In this document: positions 34,812 through 47,420 of the stretch, piece after piece
How the letters are laid out: every line of letters begins with the position of its first letter
Numbering within the stretch: the stretch's first letter is position 1
Assembly (NCBI GenBank): GCA_037042915.1
Contig: CM073198.1
Coordinates: 1,116,001-1,180,000, forward strand
Direction of reading: 5' to 3'
Source of the DNA: Auricularia sp. M13
Taxonomy: Eukaryota; Basidiomycota; Agaricomycetes; Auriculariales; Auriculariaceae
DNA length: 64,000 nt
Made by a program: the position numbers and the translations under genes
The notes under the pieces: generated by a model
Database searches by the model: none
Seen by the model: the letters and a program-made list of their open reading frames with translations, nothing else
Told to the model about the DNA's origin: nothing

Positions 34812-34955
34812 TTGCATCTCTTGTAATTGTACAGTGTACTAGCTCAGTTACGGACGTCGGTTTAATGTCTTCCGCTCCAGCGCATTAACGGCTTCAGGTC
34901 TCCGCGAGCAAACGCGGATGTGACAGATTATTCCTTTCACATAGCAAATCCATCA

Positions 34956-34991
34956 TGATCTGCCTTTTCTGGTAGCTCAAGCAGTGCCCAG
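34956..34991 (+). repeat. Half of insertion-site hairpin plus 8-bp target duplication (left)
   Basis: TGATCTGCCTTTTCTGGT (34956-34973) is the near-perfect inverse of 63969-63989. GTGCCCAG (34984-34991) is the 8-bp target site duplication of the KDZ element; its second copy is at 63961-63968. Confidence 0.8.
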
Positions 34992-35344
34992 CACCCGTCC
35001 GGTATACCAAACAAGCCTAGTTAGGCCTGTATCACCGGGGGGGTGATGCAAGCCTAACTAGGCTCGATAAGCCTCCCAGCAACCCCACGCGTGGATTAAT
35101 CCCAAGACCTCAAGAAAGCTCGGGCCGACTGAGGTGGAGCGGGGAAGCATCAGGGTGCGGGGTCTGACAGCTGTCCGGGACGTTTGTCAGCGGGCGGCAA
35201 TGGTTGGCACCGCTCCCCGGCGCCATCACCACCCCATCAGCATCGTCGTCGTCGCCGTCAACGACGACGACGACCGCCGTCCAACCGCTCCGCAGACCCC
35301 CCAACATATATATATCATTCTGCTTGTATTTTCAAGGGGATTCA
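34992..35344 (+). repeat. Left terminal inverted repeat of KDZ element
   Basis: This is about 353 bp and matches 63606-63960 inverted with few differences (one G in a run, one C/G change near 35322). It holds two internal palindromes, at 35014-35064 and 35244-35272, and an inner AT-rich ACATATATATATC. These may serve as transposase-binding and promoter sites. Confidence 0.92.
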
Positions 35345-35593
35345 CTCAGTTCAGAACAGTAAATAAAATGTATTGAAGGCAATGGCAAGACGGACAAGAC
35401 AACGAGTGAGAGCAACATGCAGTATCAAGGGGTTGCAAAGGAAAACAGGAGGTAGCAAGAGCGACATGATGTGCGGCACAAAGCAGGGATAGGGATTGCA
35501 AGATAACAACAGGCAGCAGGTGCGAAGTGCGATAAAAAAAGCGGATGGCAGCATAGCAAGAAAGGGATGGACGATGGGTATGGGGAGGGTGTA

Positions 35594-36948
35594 CTAGTCA
35601 TCAATGTTCATGTCGACGTCACTGAGAGGGGCTGCTGCGCGACCCTTGCGGGGTTTACCCGCGTCGGAGCGTTTCTTGGGAGGCACGTACGGGGGGGGAG
35701 CGTTTGGCATGGCATCGAGGGCAGCCTCGCGCACCTCGATCTGATCGGCAGGCACCTTGCGCCAACCTGCGTCACCGGCTTTGACCAGCGCGATGAGCTT
35801 CTTGAGGAGCGCCGGCTTGTTGACCTTCTGGAAGTTCGGGGGGCCGCCAGGCCAGCCGACAAACTCGGCGCTGTACTTGGTGAGCGCTGTGCGAGCGTTG
35901 TAAGTAATCTTGACGTTGCCGACAACATCGACTATGAGATAATATAAGTAAGATAGCCCCTCGGGGCACAGTGCTGCACGTACCCCAGTTCTCGCGGATG
36001 ACGTCGCGGGCCTGAGAGTTGAGCGTGTTGGCGTCCTCGCTCTCGATACCGGAGACAGTAGTGCCTGCGAAATGAGTCAGTACGCTACCAATAAAAGACG
36101 ACAATGTACCTGGTCCGCGGCCGACTGCCCAGCCTTCGAGGGCGACTGCGAGATCCTCGGGGGTGCAGTTGAGGCGCTCCTTGGTGAACAGTGCGATGTT
36201 TTCCGACATGAGCAATTTGGTGTTGGCCTTGACGCGCGGGTTGCGGTTGACGATGATTGTGATATGCTCGACATCACAACGATTCTCGAGTCCCGTGAGC
36301 TGCAAGTGATAAGAATGGAGCATTCAAGAAAGAAAAAAAAAGCGCACCTTCAGCTGGAAGTCCTGCGCGAATTTATCGACATCGGTGGCCTGCGCCTTGC
36401 CGAGGTGGTGGCCGGTGTTCTCCTTGTCCCAACGGTGCTGCTCGAGGTCTTTGACGAGGGCCTCCTTCTCCGTCGCTGAAAGCGAGCGGTACTCGTCCTT
36501 GAGGCTGGCGCTGGATGCCATGGCAGGCATCTTGCGCTTGCCCTCCGCTGCACGTGTGTCAGCAGTATCTAATGTGTGCTGGACCGCGCGTACCGTCGTT
36601 AACCTCACGGGCCTTCTTGTGGATGAAGGCGTTGTACGCCGTGGCCTCCGTTTGCTGCGCTTCGAGAGCGCGACCTGATTAAACCGAAGCCGGACGTAGT
36701 CGACAGGTCTAGAAGGCGTCAGTACCGTATATCTCTGCATGTACACACCACGGCACTTACTTGTTGAGCTGCTCGGCCAGGTCTGAGAATTGCGCCTCCT
36801 GGGTACGTCCGAGGTTGTCGATGAGCGTGTTCTCCTCCTTTTTTCTGGCGACGATCTCCTTCTTCTGCAGGGGCGTGAGGGGAGCCTTCTTGACATGGCG
36901 GCGTGAGAACGCCTCGCGGCCGGTTTTCTTCGTCTTGAGTACGGACAT
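35594..36948 (-). CDS. KDZ-linked accessory protein 1
   Basis: A multi-exon minus-strand gene starting at 36948 (MSVLKTKKTGREAFSRRHVK) and ending with a TAG at 35594. Introns of about 45-90 nt lie near 36675-36760, 36548-36593, 36303-36350, 36065-36109 and 35936-35987. The N-terminus is basic and helical (TPLQKKEIVARKKEENTLID). The middle has VEHITIIVNRNPRVKANTKL and FTKERLNCTPEDLAVALEGW. The C-terminus has YNARTALTKYSAEFVGWPGG, GDAGWRKVPADQIEVREAAL, then a basic KKRSD...GKPRKGR tail. The join of the first two exons is uncertain by one base. It is likely carried by the transposon and co-oriented with the transposase. Nuclear location is inferred from the basic regions. Confidence 0.65.
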
Positions 36949-37175
36949 GGGTGGTAACGAGGGAGAGGGAGAGGCAGTGGGGCGGAGAAAAAAAAACGGG
37001 CACAGCTTTTTACTACTGTGGGGCGGATTGTCGAAGCGGCGGTCAGCAATCAATGAAGACTATATGGTGAACGAGGGTGGGAGATGATCAGGCATGTGGA
37101 ATAGCAGAGCAACATGGACAGCGGGGAAAGAGTATTAGAATAAATATTTGCGGGGAGAGGAACGGCAGTGGCAGC

Positions 37176-38657
37176 TCAGAGCGGCCACTGTTCCGCCAGA
37201 GCATCCTCAACTGCTGCGAGCAGTAGCTTGGCGGCATTGACGGGGGAGATGTTGCACTTCTGGTTGAGAATCAAGAACCAGTCAGACGCGGGGTGGTGAT
37301 GCGGGGAGCAGCTACGAAGCATGCCGAGTATCTTCGTGCGGGTGTCGATGTCGATGGCAGGAAGCGTATTAAAGAGACTGTGGACGCGAACAAACTTGGG
37401 CCGCATGTTGTTCCTGCGACGGACCCAGTCGGTGCGTAGCGTCGCGCGGTTGATGTTCGTCTTGATGAGGTCCATGACGATGTCCTGACCGAGAATGGTA
37501 GCGATCTCGGGCGCAGCAACGTAGCGCCACGGTTCGACAGTGCTGGCCAAGACGCGCGCCGGCAGGTTGGCGTACGACTGCGACAGCATGAGGTGCCGCT
37601 TCCGAACGTTGAACATGGCGGCGTGCGGGGCAGCCACGAGATCCTGGTACATGTTCAACAGGACGCGTTTCTTGAGCGCGCCCTCAGCGCCCGTCGCGGC
37701 CAGCTGCTCCGGATTGTTGGACTTGACTGGAACGTTCTCCGCCTCGATGATAGCGCCGTCGTGGGCAGGCTCGAGCTCCGGGATGCCCTGCATGACGAGG
37801 GTGACCGAGTCCGTGACCCGGTCTGAGAGACGAATCTGCAAGGAAATTAATGTACGGATTGGAGGAGAATATTGTCCTGCACTTACCAAGTCGCAGATCA
37901 TGTCAAAAACCTGATTCCTGAACGATACACGTGGCGTCGTATGCGGCCAGTAGTCGGGGTGCACGGCGCCTGTGTTAAAGTTGTCATTTCCGTCACCGCG
38001 TGTGGCCAGAGCCCAGTCGAGGATTAAGTAAGGACGACTGATCGTGGGCGTGTCGCCCAGTACGTCCTGGTCGTAACGCGGAGGCGGGCGCCGAGTGGGT
38101 GCCGGAGTTGACGGAGCAGGAGTGGGAGCAGGAGTAGGAGCAGGAGCGGGGGCAGGAGTAGGGGCAGGAGCGGGGACCGGGCTAGCAGGGCTGACTGGTT
38201 CGAAGTTCCAGTTGAGGGCTCTGGGCGGCCTCGTGGAACGGCGAGTTGGCGTCTGCGGAACATTTTCGTCAGAAGAAGCCTGCAGGAAAACATGAGCAAC
38301 ACGATCACCATTGGGTAGATAAAGACTTACCGCCGGCTGCGCCTGTGGGAAGGCAGCATGGTAGAGCCGCGCAATCATGTCCCGGTCACTTTTTGAGAAA
38401 GCCATTCCATCGGTCGAGCTCGAGGATCTGGTCGACGCTGACGACACCGAGGACGTCGCCGACATGGTGGATGGGCTGGGCGGGTCGCCTGGGAGAGCGT
38501 GGCTTGGGAAGCGACCCCCGAAGACATCGCCGCCGTCGAACTCCACGGTTGACCCATCGCCGCGCGTGGAGCGCGTGGAGGGCGCAGGAACGGCCAGCCT
38601 GGCCAGATCCCGTCCCGGACGGCCACCACGGGGCACAGACGACGTGCGCGAGTTCAT
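37176..38657 (-). CDS. KDZ-linked accessory protein 2
   Basis: The open frame spans the whole gene because two GT-AG introns of exactly 51 nt (38282-38332 and 37838-37888) are multiples of three and contain no stop. Spliced length is 459 residues. The Ser-rich N-terminus (TMSATSSVSSASTRSSSSTD) is followed by a proline/alanine linker (APAPTPAPAPAPTP). A folded C-terminal half contains SRPYLILDWALATRGDG, HPDYWPHTTPRVSFRNQVFD, IPELEPAHDGAIIEAENVPV and RRRNNMRPKFVRVHSLFNTL. There is no recognised enzyme motif. It sits between the transposase and accessory gene 1, on the same strand. Confidence 0.7.
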   Translation of the reverse strand: MNSRTSSVPRGGRPGRDLARLAVPAPSTRSTRGDGSTVEFDGGDVFGGRFPSHALPGDPPSPSTMSATSSVSSASTRSSSSTDGMAFSKSDRDMIARLYHAAFPQAQPAVSLYLPNGDRVAHVFLQASSDENVPQTPTRRSTRPPRALNWNFEPVSPASPVPAPAPTPAPAPAPTPAPTPAPSTPAPTRRPPPRYDQDVLGDTPTISRPYLILDWALATRGDGNDNFNTGAVHPDYWPHTTPRVSFRNQVFDMICDLVSAGQYSPPIRTLISLQIRLSDRVTDSVTLVMQGIPELEPAHDGAIIEAENVPVKSNNPEQLAATGAEGALKKRVLLNMYQDLVAAPHAAMFNVRKRHLMLSQSYANLPARVLASTVEPWRYVAAPEIATILGQDIVMDLIKTNINRATLRTDWVRRRNNMRPKFVRVHSLFNTLPAIDIDTRTKILGMLRSCSPHHHPASDWFLILNQKCNISPVNAAKLLLAAVEDALAEQWPL

Positions 38658-39363
38658 AGAGTGAGGATGAGAGCGGATAGCGCGGCGAGATGGTGGAAGG
38701 AGGGCAAGAGTCGTTGCTTCCGGTCCGGCTGTTCACGAACCAAGACGTCGCACGCACACCTACTCACGACAGGAATCCTGTCGGCAAGGGGTTCTTGAAT
38801 GTGGTCTATATACCATCTGTTAGTCCTTAAAAAATGTTAGCTGGATAATGCACGGATTCCAAGAAAATCGGCATTCTTTGCTGTGCTGAGCAGTTCGGCG
38901 CACGTCTGTCACTGTCGCATTGCGAGTCCTAGACGCATATACAGAGCCTGCGGTTTTGAAAGTGGCGTTCTGGGTCCTCAAGGTGCAATATTATACGATA
39001 GAAAAGGTCCCAAGCTTATCGCATATCACTGGAGTGAGATATGCGCTCGAATGCACGAAAATGCGGGGTTGAGTGCAAGTTGCAATGCTGCATGGAGTGC
39101 GCTCATCTGAAAGCACCGTGCATAGACATACATTCCTAGCTAAATCTACGTATATATAACACATACTGAAGCCATAATATCACTTTATTTCCTTTCTAAT
39201 GCTCAATGGATGACTTAGAATGCGGAAACTTATTTGTGGGAGGGTGATGTCCCCGCACACTGTTCGGTTTTCTCAGATTTCGGGCACTCCAGCTTCAATT
39301 TGGATAACGGGATACTAGCAGGGTCGCCGAAACAATTCTATACGGCACGAGAATGAAGGGAAT
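38658..39363. other. Intergenic region inside KDZ element
   Basis: About 0.7 kb between the transposase stop and the start of accessory gene 2. No gene is seen. It probably contains the terminator of one and the promoter of the other. Confidence 0.4.
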
Positions 39364-41364
39364 CTAGTTGAAAAATGACAGCGGCAGAGCATCGTCGCCC
39401 GCGAGCGCTGTCTCGAACTCCTCCATGCGGATCGCGGCGTCCAACTGTCCCTCGTCTTCAGAAATGTCGCTGTCGTCTCTGGGGGCCTCGGGGGTAGGAG
39501 AACGAGGGGGAGGAGTCGCGGCAGACGGGGTAGAGCCCGCACGAGTTCCCGGGCCAGGAGTGCCGGAGAACCCGTTCAACTTCTCCAGCTTCATCAGACG
39601 CACGCGATGTGCGTAGTTTACGTGCGCGCGCGTGCGCTGGAGCTCACGTAGCTCGACCGCGATTGGGTTGCTGTCGATGCTGGCCTTCTCCGCCGCAGCC
39701 GCGAGCAAGCGATCCTCGTCGTCGATCCAAGTGCGCAAACGGCGCGCCTCGACATTGCAACGCACGATCTCCTCCTCCGCACGCAGTTTCTTGAAATATG
39801 CGGTCATGAACTCCCGGTTGGCCAGATTGGCCCATGGTCGGTCACGGATGTCCTGGCGCGCCATGCGTAGCAGGCTGAAATCCGAGAGTTCGGACCACTG
39901 CGCGATGGTCTTCCATTGCAGGTCCTCCGCGCGGGGATCCAGATCCTTACGCGCAGCGTTGAAGTTCTTGAGCGCTGTCTGAATCGCACGCGAACGGCGC
40001 TGCAGCGCCTTTGCGATCTGGTCGCGCAGTTTGTAACCTAGGTCGAACTTAGCGAGGAATTAAACGGTTTAAAGACGTACTCACAGACATCGGACATGTT
40101 GGCCTTGGTTAGCTCAAGGAGCCTCTGCACAACGAGGCGCTCGAGCTGATCGAGCGCGCGATGGAATTGACGCTGGCGTATATAAACGAGCGTGTCGCGC
40201 CACTCGTTTGTCAACGGCGTCCATCTCCGCCCTGCAGGGACCGAAAGCTTCTCCTCATAGGAGCGCACCTCGCCCTCAATGATGTCCAAGTCGCGGCGGG
40301 CGTTAGATCTCGCGCGGTCGAGCTGCGCGACGTGCTGGTTGTAGGTACGAGTCTTGCCGCTCGGCTTGAAGCTGTCCGGGCTCGCGGTATTGAACTCTTG
40401 CAGCGCATTCGAATAGCGAGCTCTGGAGAAGCTCGTCAGGACTCGGAAAATGTTAGTATGCCGTTGTAACTTACTGCACATTGTCCAGCTTGACCAGGCT
40501 TTCGACGTACCCAACAGCGAGCGCGTCGCCATCGGGTTCCTTCTTCAAGCCTTCGAGGTACTTGTACTCCTCGTCGCGCCACTTCTCAAAGTCGGACGCT
40601 TGGATTCCGACTGCTGCCGCTGTCGCGATCGCCTTGTTGCCCGCCTTGATGAGCCCGAGGGCTTGCTTGTAATTGCCGATGATGAACCTGCTCAATTCGG
40701 CGTACTTCACATTGTCCCAGTGCTGGAAATGTAAATCAATAAATTGTCTCCAGTGGAAATAGGTACCAAAGCGGATAGTGCGCGCAACGTCATTTGACTC
40801 TGAGAAAACGCGCTCGCAAGTTTCGAGATCCTCAAGGCCGACGCCTTCGCTGATCAGCGGGTGATTGACAAGTTGACAGAGTCGATGGTGTGCATGCCCA
40901 TGGAACGCGTTTGTAATCGTTCGCACGTCGAGTTCTTTGGCGCGCGCACCCAATGAACTTCGCGCGAGCGTGGCAGCGAAGCCACACCCAATGTCGTATC
41001 CGCCGCGCTGGGTGACGGGGAAGAGGTCCATGATCTTCGAAACGAGCGCGAGTGGGTACTTTGCCCTGTCAGAAGTCAGCTGTCGTGCGGTGGCGAACAG
41101 GACGAAAACACTTACAATTCTCCACTCCTGACCATCTCGATAATGAACAGGACGAGGCCGTGGCGGCAGGCACCAAGGAAGATGCCTGTCTGCTCGAAGA
41201 AATCGAGCTGTCTCTTCATGTGTTCGGGCTGCATGTTCTTCCAACTCTCTTGACACGGCGGCGCGTCCTGTTCGCCGCTGTCGCCGGGTTCTGCTCCAAT
41301 GTTGAACTTCTTGGCCTTGCCGTGCTGCCGAACCTCGTCCTTGAATTCATCCGCAGTGTCGAGG
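39364..41364 (-). pseudogene. KDZ transposase, C-terminal part (separated by LTR insertion)
   Basis: It continues the transposase from 62254-63491. It starts in DTADEFKDEV, then PCQESWKNMQPEHMKRQLDF, TGIFLGACRHGLVLFIIEMV, an intron (about 41065-41115), AKYPLALVSKIMDLF, GGYDIGCGF (second catalytic Asp) and NAFHGHAHHRLCQLVNHPL. GVGLEDLETCERVFSES carries the catalytic Glu. Two further introns separate a coiled-coil tail (GYKLRDQIAKALQRRS, ARQDIRDRPWANLANREFMT). It ends LPLSFFN at 39364. KDZ transposases have an RNase H-like fold with a DDE-type triad. The sequence around the insertion is otherwise undamaged. Confidence 0.92.
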
Positions 41365-41662
41365 TGTAAGGACTATCTAGACCAGCTAGACAGTTACTTG
41401 CGAGATATAAACTTGAATTTGGTCTTGATTCACTCGAGTCGTGAGTGGCAAGGTGTATCCGTGTTCAAGAAGTTAGGGAGCTCCTACTCCGAGCTCCCTC
41501 AGGTTAAATACATGTCTGGAGGGGCAGTGTACAGGGAATGACTTAGATCTAATGACTAGGACTTGACTCACTTATGACTCAGAAGCAGTGGTCAAGCGGA
41601 TCAGTAAGCGGTGCAGACTGCGTCAATAGATACTATCTAATCAAATAAATACAATCGCTGCA
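41365..41662 (-). repeat. 3' LTR of outer element
   Basis: 298 bp, identical by eye to 61956-62253. A purine-rich tract (GAGGAGGGCGAA on the minus strand) lies just inside it, at 41663-41674, where plus-strand priming would start. Confidence 0.93.
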
Positions 41663-44600
41663 TTCGCCCTCCTCGGGAGCACAGATCCCGAAATAATTAA
41701 GGAAGTACATCCAATGGAAGGTCTTTAGAAAGCGAACGGAAGTGTTGGCTCGACTAGCATGTACTCGTTGAGCGCGACGTCGACTGCACCGAGGTCTAGG
41801 TTCTGCAGATCGTCGGTCACACTGTGCGCGTACTCCGAGTTAGCGGGGGCCAACGGCATGGGCGGATTCGAGGGAGGAATCCAGGTCGGTCCGGACTCGC
41901 CCTCCGGAAAGCCGGATGGCGTAAGGCGCACGTTTGCGGGGATGGCGTCAAGCACAGCGATGGGTTGATAGACGAACACTTCGTCGGCGCCAACACGTGA
42001 CGGACCCGTGATCGATGCGCTTTGATGTCCGTCCTCCGGATGCCCAGCGACCTGGGCGACGGATACGGGAGGCAATCCCGTAGTCGGTTCCTGGTCAGTG
42101 ACTGCGTCGCGCGGGCGAGGGGTAGGCGAGCGTGAGAAATCCAACGGTGCAAGAACTGGTGAGGCGTCGGCCATTTCTTGATCAGAATCGTAATGTAGTA
42201 CTCCAAATCGCGGATGGGGCGTGTCGCGACGAGGAGTAGACTGACGGGGAAGCGGTCGAACGATCCGGGATGGCGGATCCGGGCGAACAGTCGGACGTGG
42301 TCCATTAAGATCGTCGCGGCGCAGCGGTCGGCTGAAGCGCACGCGCCGTTCAGGACCGACATCGTGCCTAGGCTCGAGAGGACCACGATTCATACCTGTG
42401 CATAGGGTGAATAGGTAGAAATCAAATAGAGTAGTTAAATGCGCACGATGTTCGAAGTGCCGTTCGCGACGATGATCGCGCTGCTTGAACCGAGACGTAG
42501 GCTGCGCGGATAGCTTGATAGCCTTGAGCGTGGACTCCATCGTGTTCTTATGCGAACGTTCGGCGGACGAGTTGAAGTCCTTGAGGGTATCTACGAAGAG
42601 AGCGAAGGTGTGAATGGACATCGTGTCCGTGGCCGGCGCAGGCGATACGCCTTGGAGCGTGCGTAGCTCTCTGAGGTTAAGGATCTCACGATGCTGTTGC
42701 TGCATCGTCTTGGCGCGAAGAGGGTCGATGGCCGCCGGGTTGTAGTCACGGTACGTGTCGTAGAACGTCGGCGTGTCCTCCATGGGCGGATCGCCAGAGC
42801 CGGTGACGGCACGGTCCATGAGTACGGCCCAGCGCACGCATTTGGAGAACGACGCATCGTCGAGCATCGGCGGACGGGTGTGAAGCGAGGTAGAAGTCAT
42901 AGTGAGAGCGAGTATATTCTGGTCGAGCTTGCAAGCGAGGGGAAGGGGTAGATCTGGCGCAGAAGAGTCCGACGGAAGCTGCTTAAATAGAGTCTGTTCC
43001 TCGTCGGCGTGACCAGACGGTGGGGAAAGATGAAGTTCTGGTCCATACGTCCCTTCCCGAATGGGAAAAATGGTCAAAATGGCCGCTATCACGCCGGTAT
43101 CTTGCGAAGAATCCGGAATTTTGCCAAATTTCCTAATCGGGTTGATTCCACGCGCATCGCAGAAGTCGTCGAAAGCCTGAAGCTGAGCTACCGTCCCATA
43201 ATCTTCTTCAGTTGTAAGGCCGTCCGACCATGATAAAAGAAGATTGGGTGCCTATCTTTCCAACGGTAACCGACTATCTCGTTCACAGTGGTTTCGAAAG
43301 CCAGATCGCTGAGGGGTACTATATCCGGCAGTTGTCGACCTGGGAATAGATTATCGTCATTTTCAACATATTCCCGCAGTAGGCTGACATGAAACGTAGG
43401 GTGTATTCGACGTTTCCTGAGCTCAGGCGGCAATTCTAGGGTATACGCCGCGCCCGGCGTTACTTCTTTCAAGATACGAAAGGGTCCTATGAACTTGGGT
43501 ACAAGCTTACGCGACTTATTCTTGGCTAGGCGTAAGTTCTTGGTACTCAAGTATACTAATTGTCCTTCCTCGAAGGGCGATTCTCGGCGCTGCTTATTAG
43601 CCTGAGCGGTCTGCGAAACCCGAGCGCCAATTATGGCGTCGTGAGCCGTTATAAGGGTTTCCGAAGTGTTTCTACGAACCTGTGAACCCCTGGGTACTTG
43701 GTGGACTTATTCCAAGTGAGAACTTTGGGATTCTGGGCCGAGTTAAGGAAAAATGGGCTAAATCCGGTAGTTGCAGACGTTGCACAGTTCATCGCGAACT
43801 CAATGGCTGGCAACTTCGAGGCCCAGTCTTTCTGATCTTCGGAGATGCATTGTCTGACCATTTGGCCTAAAGTCCGGTTAGCTCTTTCAGTTGCTCCATC
43901 CGTTTGAGGATGGTAAGCAGTCGACATCCGAAGTTCAATCCCCGTAAGTTCATGTAGTCTTTTCCAGAATGCACTGGTAAAAAGAACATCTCGGTCGCTT
44001 ACTATTGCCTCAGGCAGTCCATGTAAGCGGTACACTGTGGCAAATAGGAGTTCGGCTACATCGGGCGCTTTGTACGTTGTACGTGCCGGCACAAGATGGA
44101 CCATCGAAGTGAAGTGGTCTATGATAGTGCATACTCGGTCATACCAGGCATGATTGGCCACCGATTTGGGGAAAGGTCCCACAAAATCAATCCCAATCAC
44201 CTGCCATGGCCGTGCAGGCGTAGGTAGCGTTTTTAGTAGTCCGAGTGGTTTTTGATTCTCATCCTTGGTTATCCGGCACACGTGACAACTATTGATAAAA
44301 CTCTTGACTTCTTTACTCATATCCTTCCACCATACCTCCTGCCGGAGAAAGGCAAGTGTCTTGAACGAGCCTAAGTGGGCGAGAATGCTATGTGCCTGGT
44401 CGATCAGCAATTCCCGCAATCGCCGGTTCCCGATATGGATATCCGGGATGCACAAGAGTTCCGTTCCATCGTTATCTACGAAATAGATTAATTCCTTCGA
44501 GCTATAGCCAACCACTTTGAAATTGCGGTAACTAGTTGGTGCCTCGAGGACACGATGGAAGAACAGATCATTTCCATACTTTCCTGCTACATCAGCCGGC

Positions 44601-47073
44601 AGGCGGACCGAGGGCTCGGACGCTGATATGACTTTAACCAACCCAGGGCGCCCGTACCAGCTGGTCGGCGCGATGTGAGCGCCAGGATCGGCATCTCCCG
44701 TTTGGGTGGTGACCTCGTTCTCGTCGCCTCGGATGCTCGCATTGTCTCGCGCCAGCTCTTGCGCTCGAGCCGTGGATTGAAATGTACCGTTGTGTGCTCC
44801 ATCTGGCGGTGGTTCTGCGATTGGCATCGTTGATGCCTCGTGGTGATTCGGTCTCGCGGGATCAACTGGCAGAATAGGGGCATGTGGCGCTTTTACCTCA
44901 CTCGAGGCGTGCGCCCTCCGTTTGACAACCTCGGGGACCTTTCGCGCTCCCCTCCAAATCTCTACATCGCTCCCAGACGAACTAGGGGACTCGGACTCGA
45001 ATATATGTACTTGGCCTGCCCGATCTCGCTTTACTCGTCCTCGAAGAGGCTTTATCGACGGTGCTTTGCTCCCTCGCAAGCGCTGCGATCTCCTAGGTGC
45101 TTCTAGAGGCTGTGGCTCTGATATGCTCGCTGTTTCGGTCAGAATGTCTCGTTCGTCGCGCATGGCAGCTGCAGCTACCGCCGAGATCTCTTTGGGGATG
45201 ACTATTGCACGTCCGACGTACACGGGCCCCGACTTAAGCTTCTCAAGCTCTGATTCGCTATCTGACGCATCAGAGCGATCTTGGACCATTTCGCTAGGAG
45301 CTCGCACCGTACCAGGCGGGTCGTCCGTGTAAACGCGCGACAGACCATCCGCCAGCTGATTCTGGTCACCTGGCAAATACTCTATATGGAAATCGAACTC
45401 CCCGAGCACGGCTAGCCATCTGGCTTGCCTGGGAGAGACGTCTTTCTGCTTCATAAAGTGTACTAAGGTTTTGTGGTCCGTGCAGATTCTAAATCGGACG
45501 CCGTGAAGCATAGGCCGAAACCGCTTCAAAGACTCGACTATTGCCAATAATTCGCGCTCGTGAGTGGAATAATTCTGCTGAGCACTATTGAATTTCCCGC
45601 TCCAGAATATGATCACCTTCGCGGTCTTCAGATCGCTACCTTGACTGAGATACCCGCTAGCGCCGGTAAGTGAAGCATCCGTAACGAGGTTAAGTGGTCC
45701 TGACTTCAGCGTATAGTCGATGGCATGACGGCGCTTATCGCGATGAGCTTGGACGATCCGTTTCACGTCCTGGAACGCCCGCTGGTGAGTTTCGGTCCAT
45801 TTGAACGTCTTCGTTGTGCCGACTAACGAAGCCAACACTCCCATAGGTACTCGAATTCCTTTGCAGTCATGTGCAAGGAATCCGACGGCCCCGAGAAAGG
45901 ACATGAGAAGTCCCTTCGTTGTGGGCGTTGGCCATGACACGACTTTGTCCACTTTCAGTGGGTCCATTTTAATTCCGTCGCGATCGATCACATGCCCGAG
46001 AATTTCTAGTTCCTCTGCGAAGAGCTGCATCTTACTCGGGTTCAAGTAGAACTTCTCTTTTCTCAGGGCATCCAGGATCTTCCGTAAGTGCTCCAGGTGC
46101 TTTTCAGCAGTCTCAGAGTAGACGATGATGTCGTCTAGGTATACGTCCATGAAAACGCCAATATAGGGCGCGAAGATGTGGTTCATCAGCGTTTGGTAAG
46201 TCGCTGGTGCGTTACAGTCCCCAATTTGCATGACTAAACTCTCCATAGTTCCATCTGGCGTGTTAAACATGGTCCGAGATACGTGCTCTGGATTGACTCG
46301 TATCTGCTCATACGCATCTTTCCCATCTATGAGGCTTCGAAATGGCCGTTTAACTACATTTCTCAGGATTTCCTCAATGTCCGGCAAGGGTGCCGCGACC
46401 TTAATCGTGTTCTCGTTCCGCGGACGAGTGTCGATCACGGTGCGTATTCGGATTTGCCCATCTTTGGACTTGGGCTTGGGTAGTATCATTAACGGACAGC
46501 AAGTACCTCCCGCCGAATACCTCCACCGACCGGTGTTGAGGTAGTCCATCTTCTTCTGTACCCATATGGGTCTCAGCGCCTCCGGACATCGCGACGGTCG
46601 ATACGGGTACGCCAGGCTAGGGTCTTTCAAGGGAATATCGTGATTAATGGCTCGAAGCGGTGGTAGTGGCGTCTTGGACGCCTCCAGGAACAAATCTGCC
46701 GCTTCCTTGAAGATTATTTCATGAAATTTTGGTATGTCCTCGCTTTTCACTTGTGCTGCATTCGCCTTAGCAGTCACTAATTCTACCATTTCGCGTCCCT
46801 TCATAGGCAAAGATTCCTTTGACCCTATATGCACCCGAGTCGGATTGAGCCCAATCAGAACGGAGTGCTGCCAGAGGAATGGTGTTCCCAACACCACATC
46901 GTACGTATCCAAGTTTGCGATATCCCAACGGCGATCTTCGCTAATCTCTTGATATTGAAATGTAGTTACGCATTCATAGTGTATCTTAGATCGCGAGCCT
47001 GAGACGGCGAGCATTAAGTCCAACGACTTCTCTTTCGCAATCAAGTCTACGTTTAACTGGTCCGCTAGCGTGG

Positions 47074-47420
47074 TGTAAGTCTTAGCTTTGTAAGTTAGAC
47101 TTGCGCTTCGAATCTTAAGTTTACCGGCTCGCGTATCACTCGTAGAAACTGAGTGGCACAAGTGCTCCAGTAATATAAGACTGAGGCTCGTCGTTCGGAC
47201 GAGCCTCCTTTAAATACATGTGCTCTCACTGCATTACCTAAGCGAACCACGTAGCTACACGACGCGCTGCAAACTCCACGTTAGTGCTTACTCATTCTCT
47301 TATGTGCTTCTTTGCCCGACTATCAGGATGTGTATCAGTAAGAAAGAAAGCTAAATACAAGAAGTCGGGACTGCGCGAATAGGAGGCCTGCGACCGTACA
47401 AGGAAGCTACGGTCCTTACA
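47074..47420 (-). repeat. 3' LTR of inner element
   Basis: 347 bp, identical by eye to 57213-57559. A purine-rich tract (GCGGAGGGCGTG on the minus strand) lies just inside it, sharing GGAGGGCG with the outer element. Confidence 0.93.

Noticed and set aside
34956-34991. KDZ inverted ends starting further out, at TGATCTGCC
   Set aside because: The exact 8-bp direct repeat GTGCCCAG lies between that sequence and CACCCGTCC on both sides, which fits a target duplication and puts the outer symmetry in the host site.
35240-35275. CGT/CGA runs as a CRISPR-like or microsatellite array
   Set aside because: The runs are two short inverted arms mirrored in the other KDZ end, not spaced repeats.
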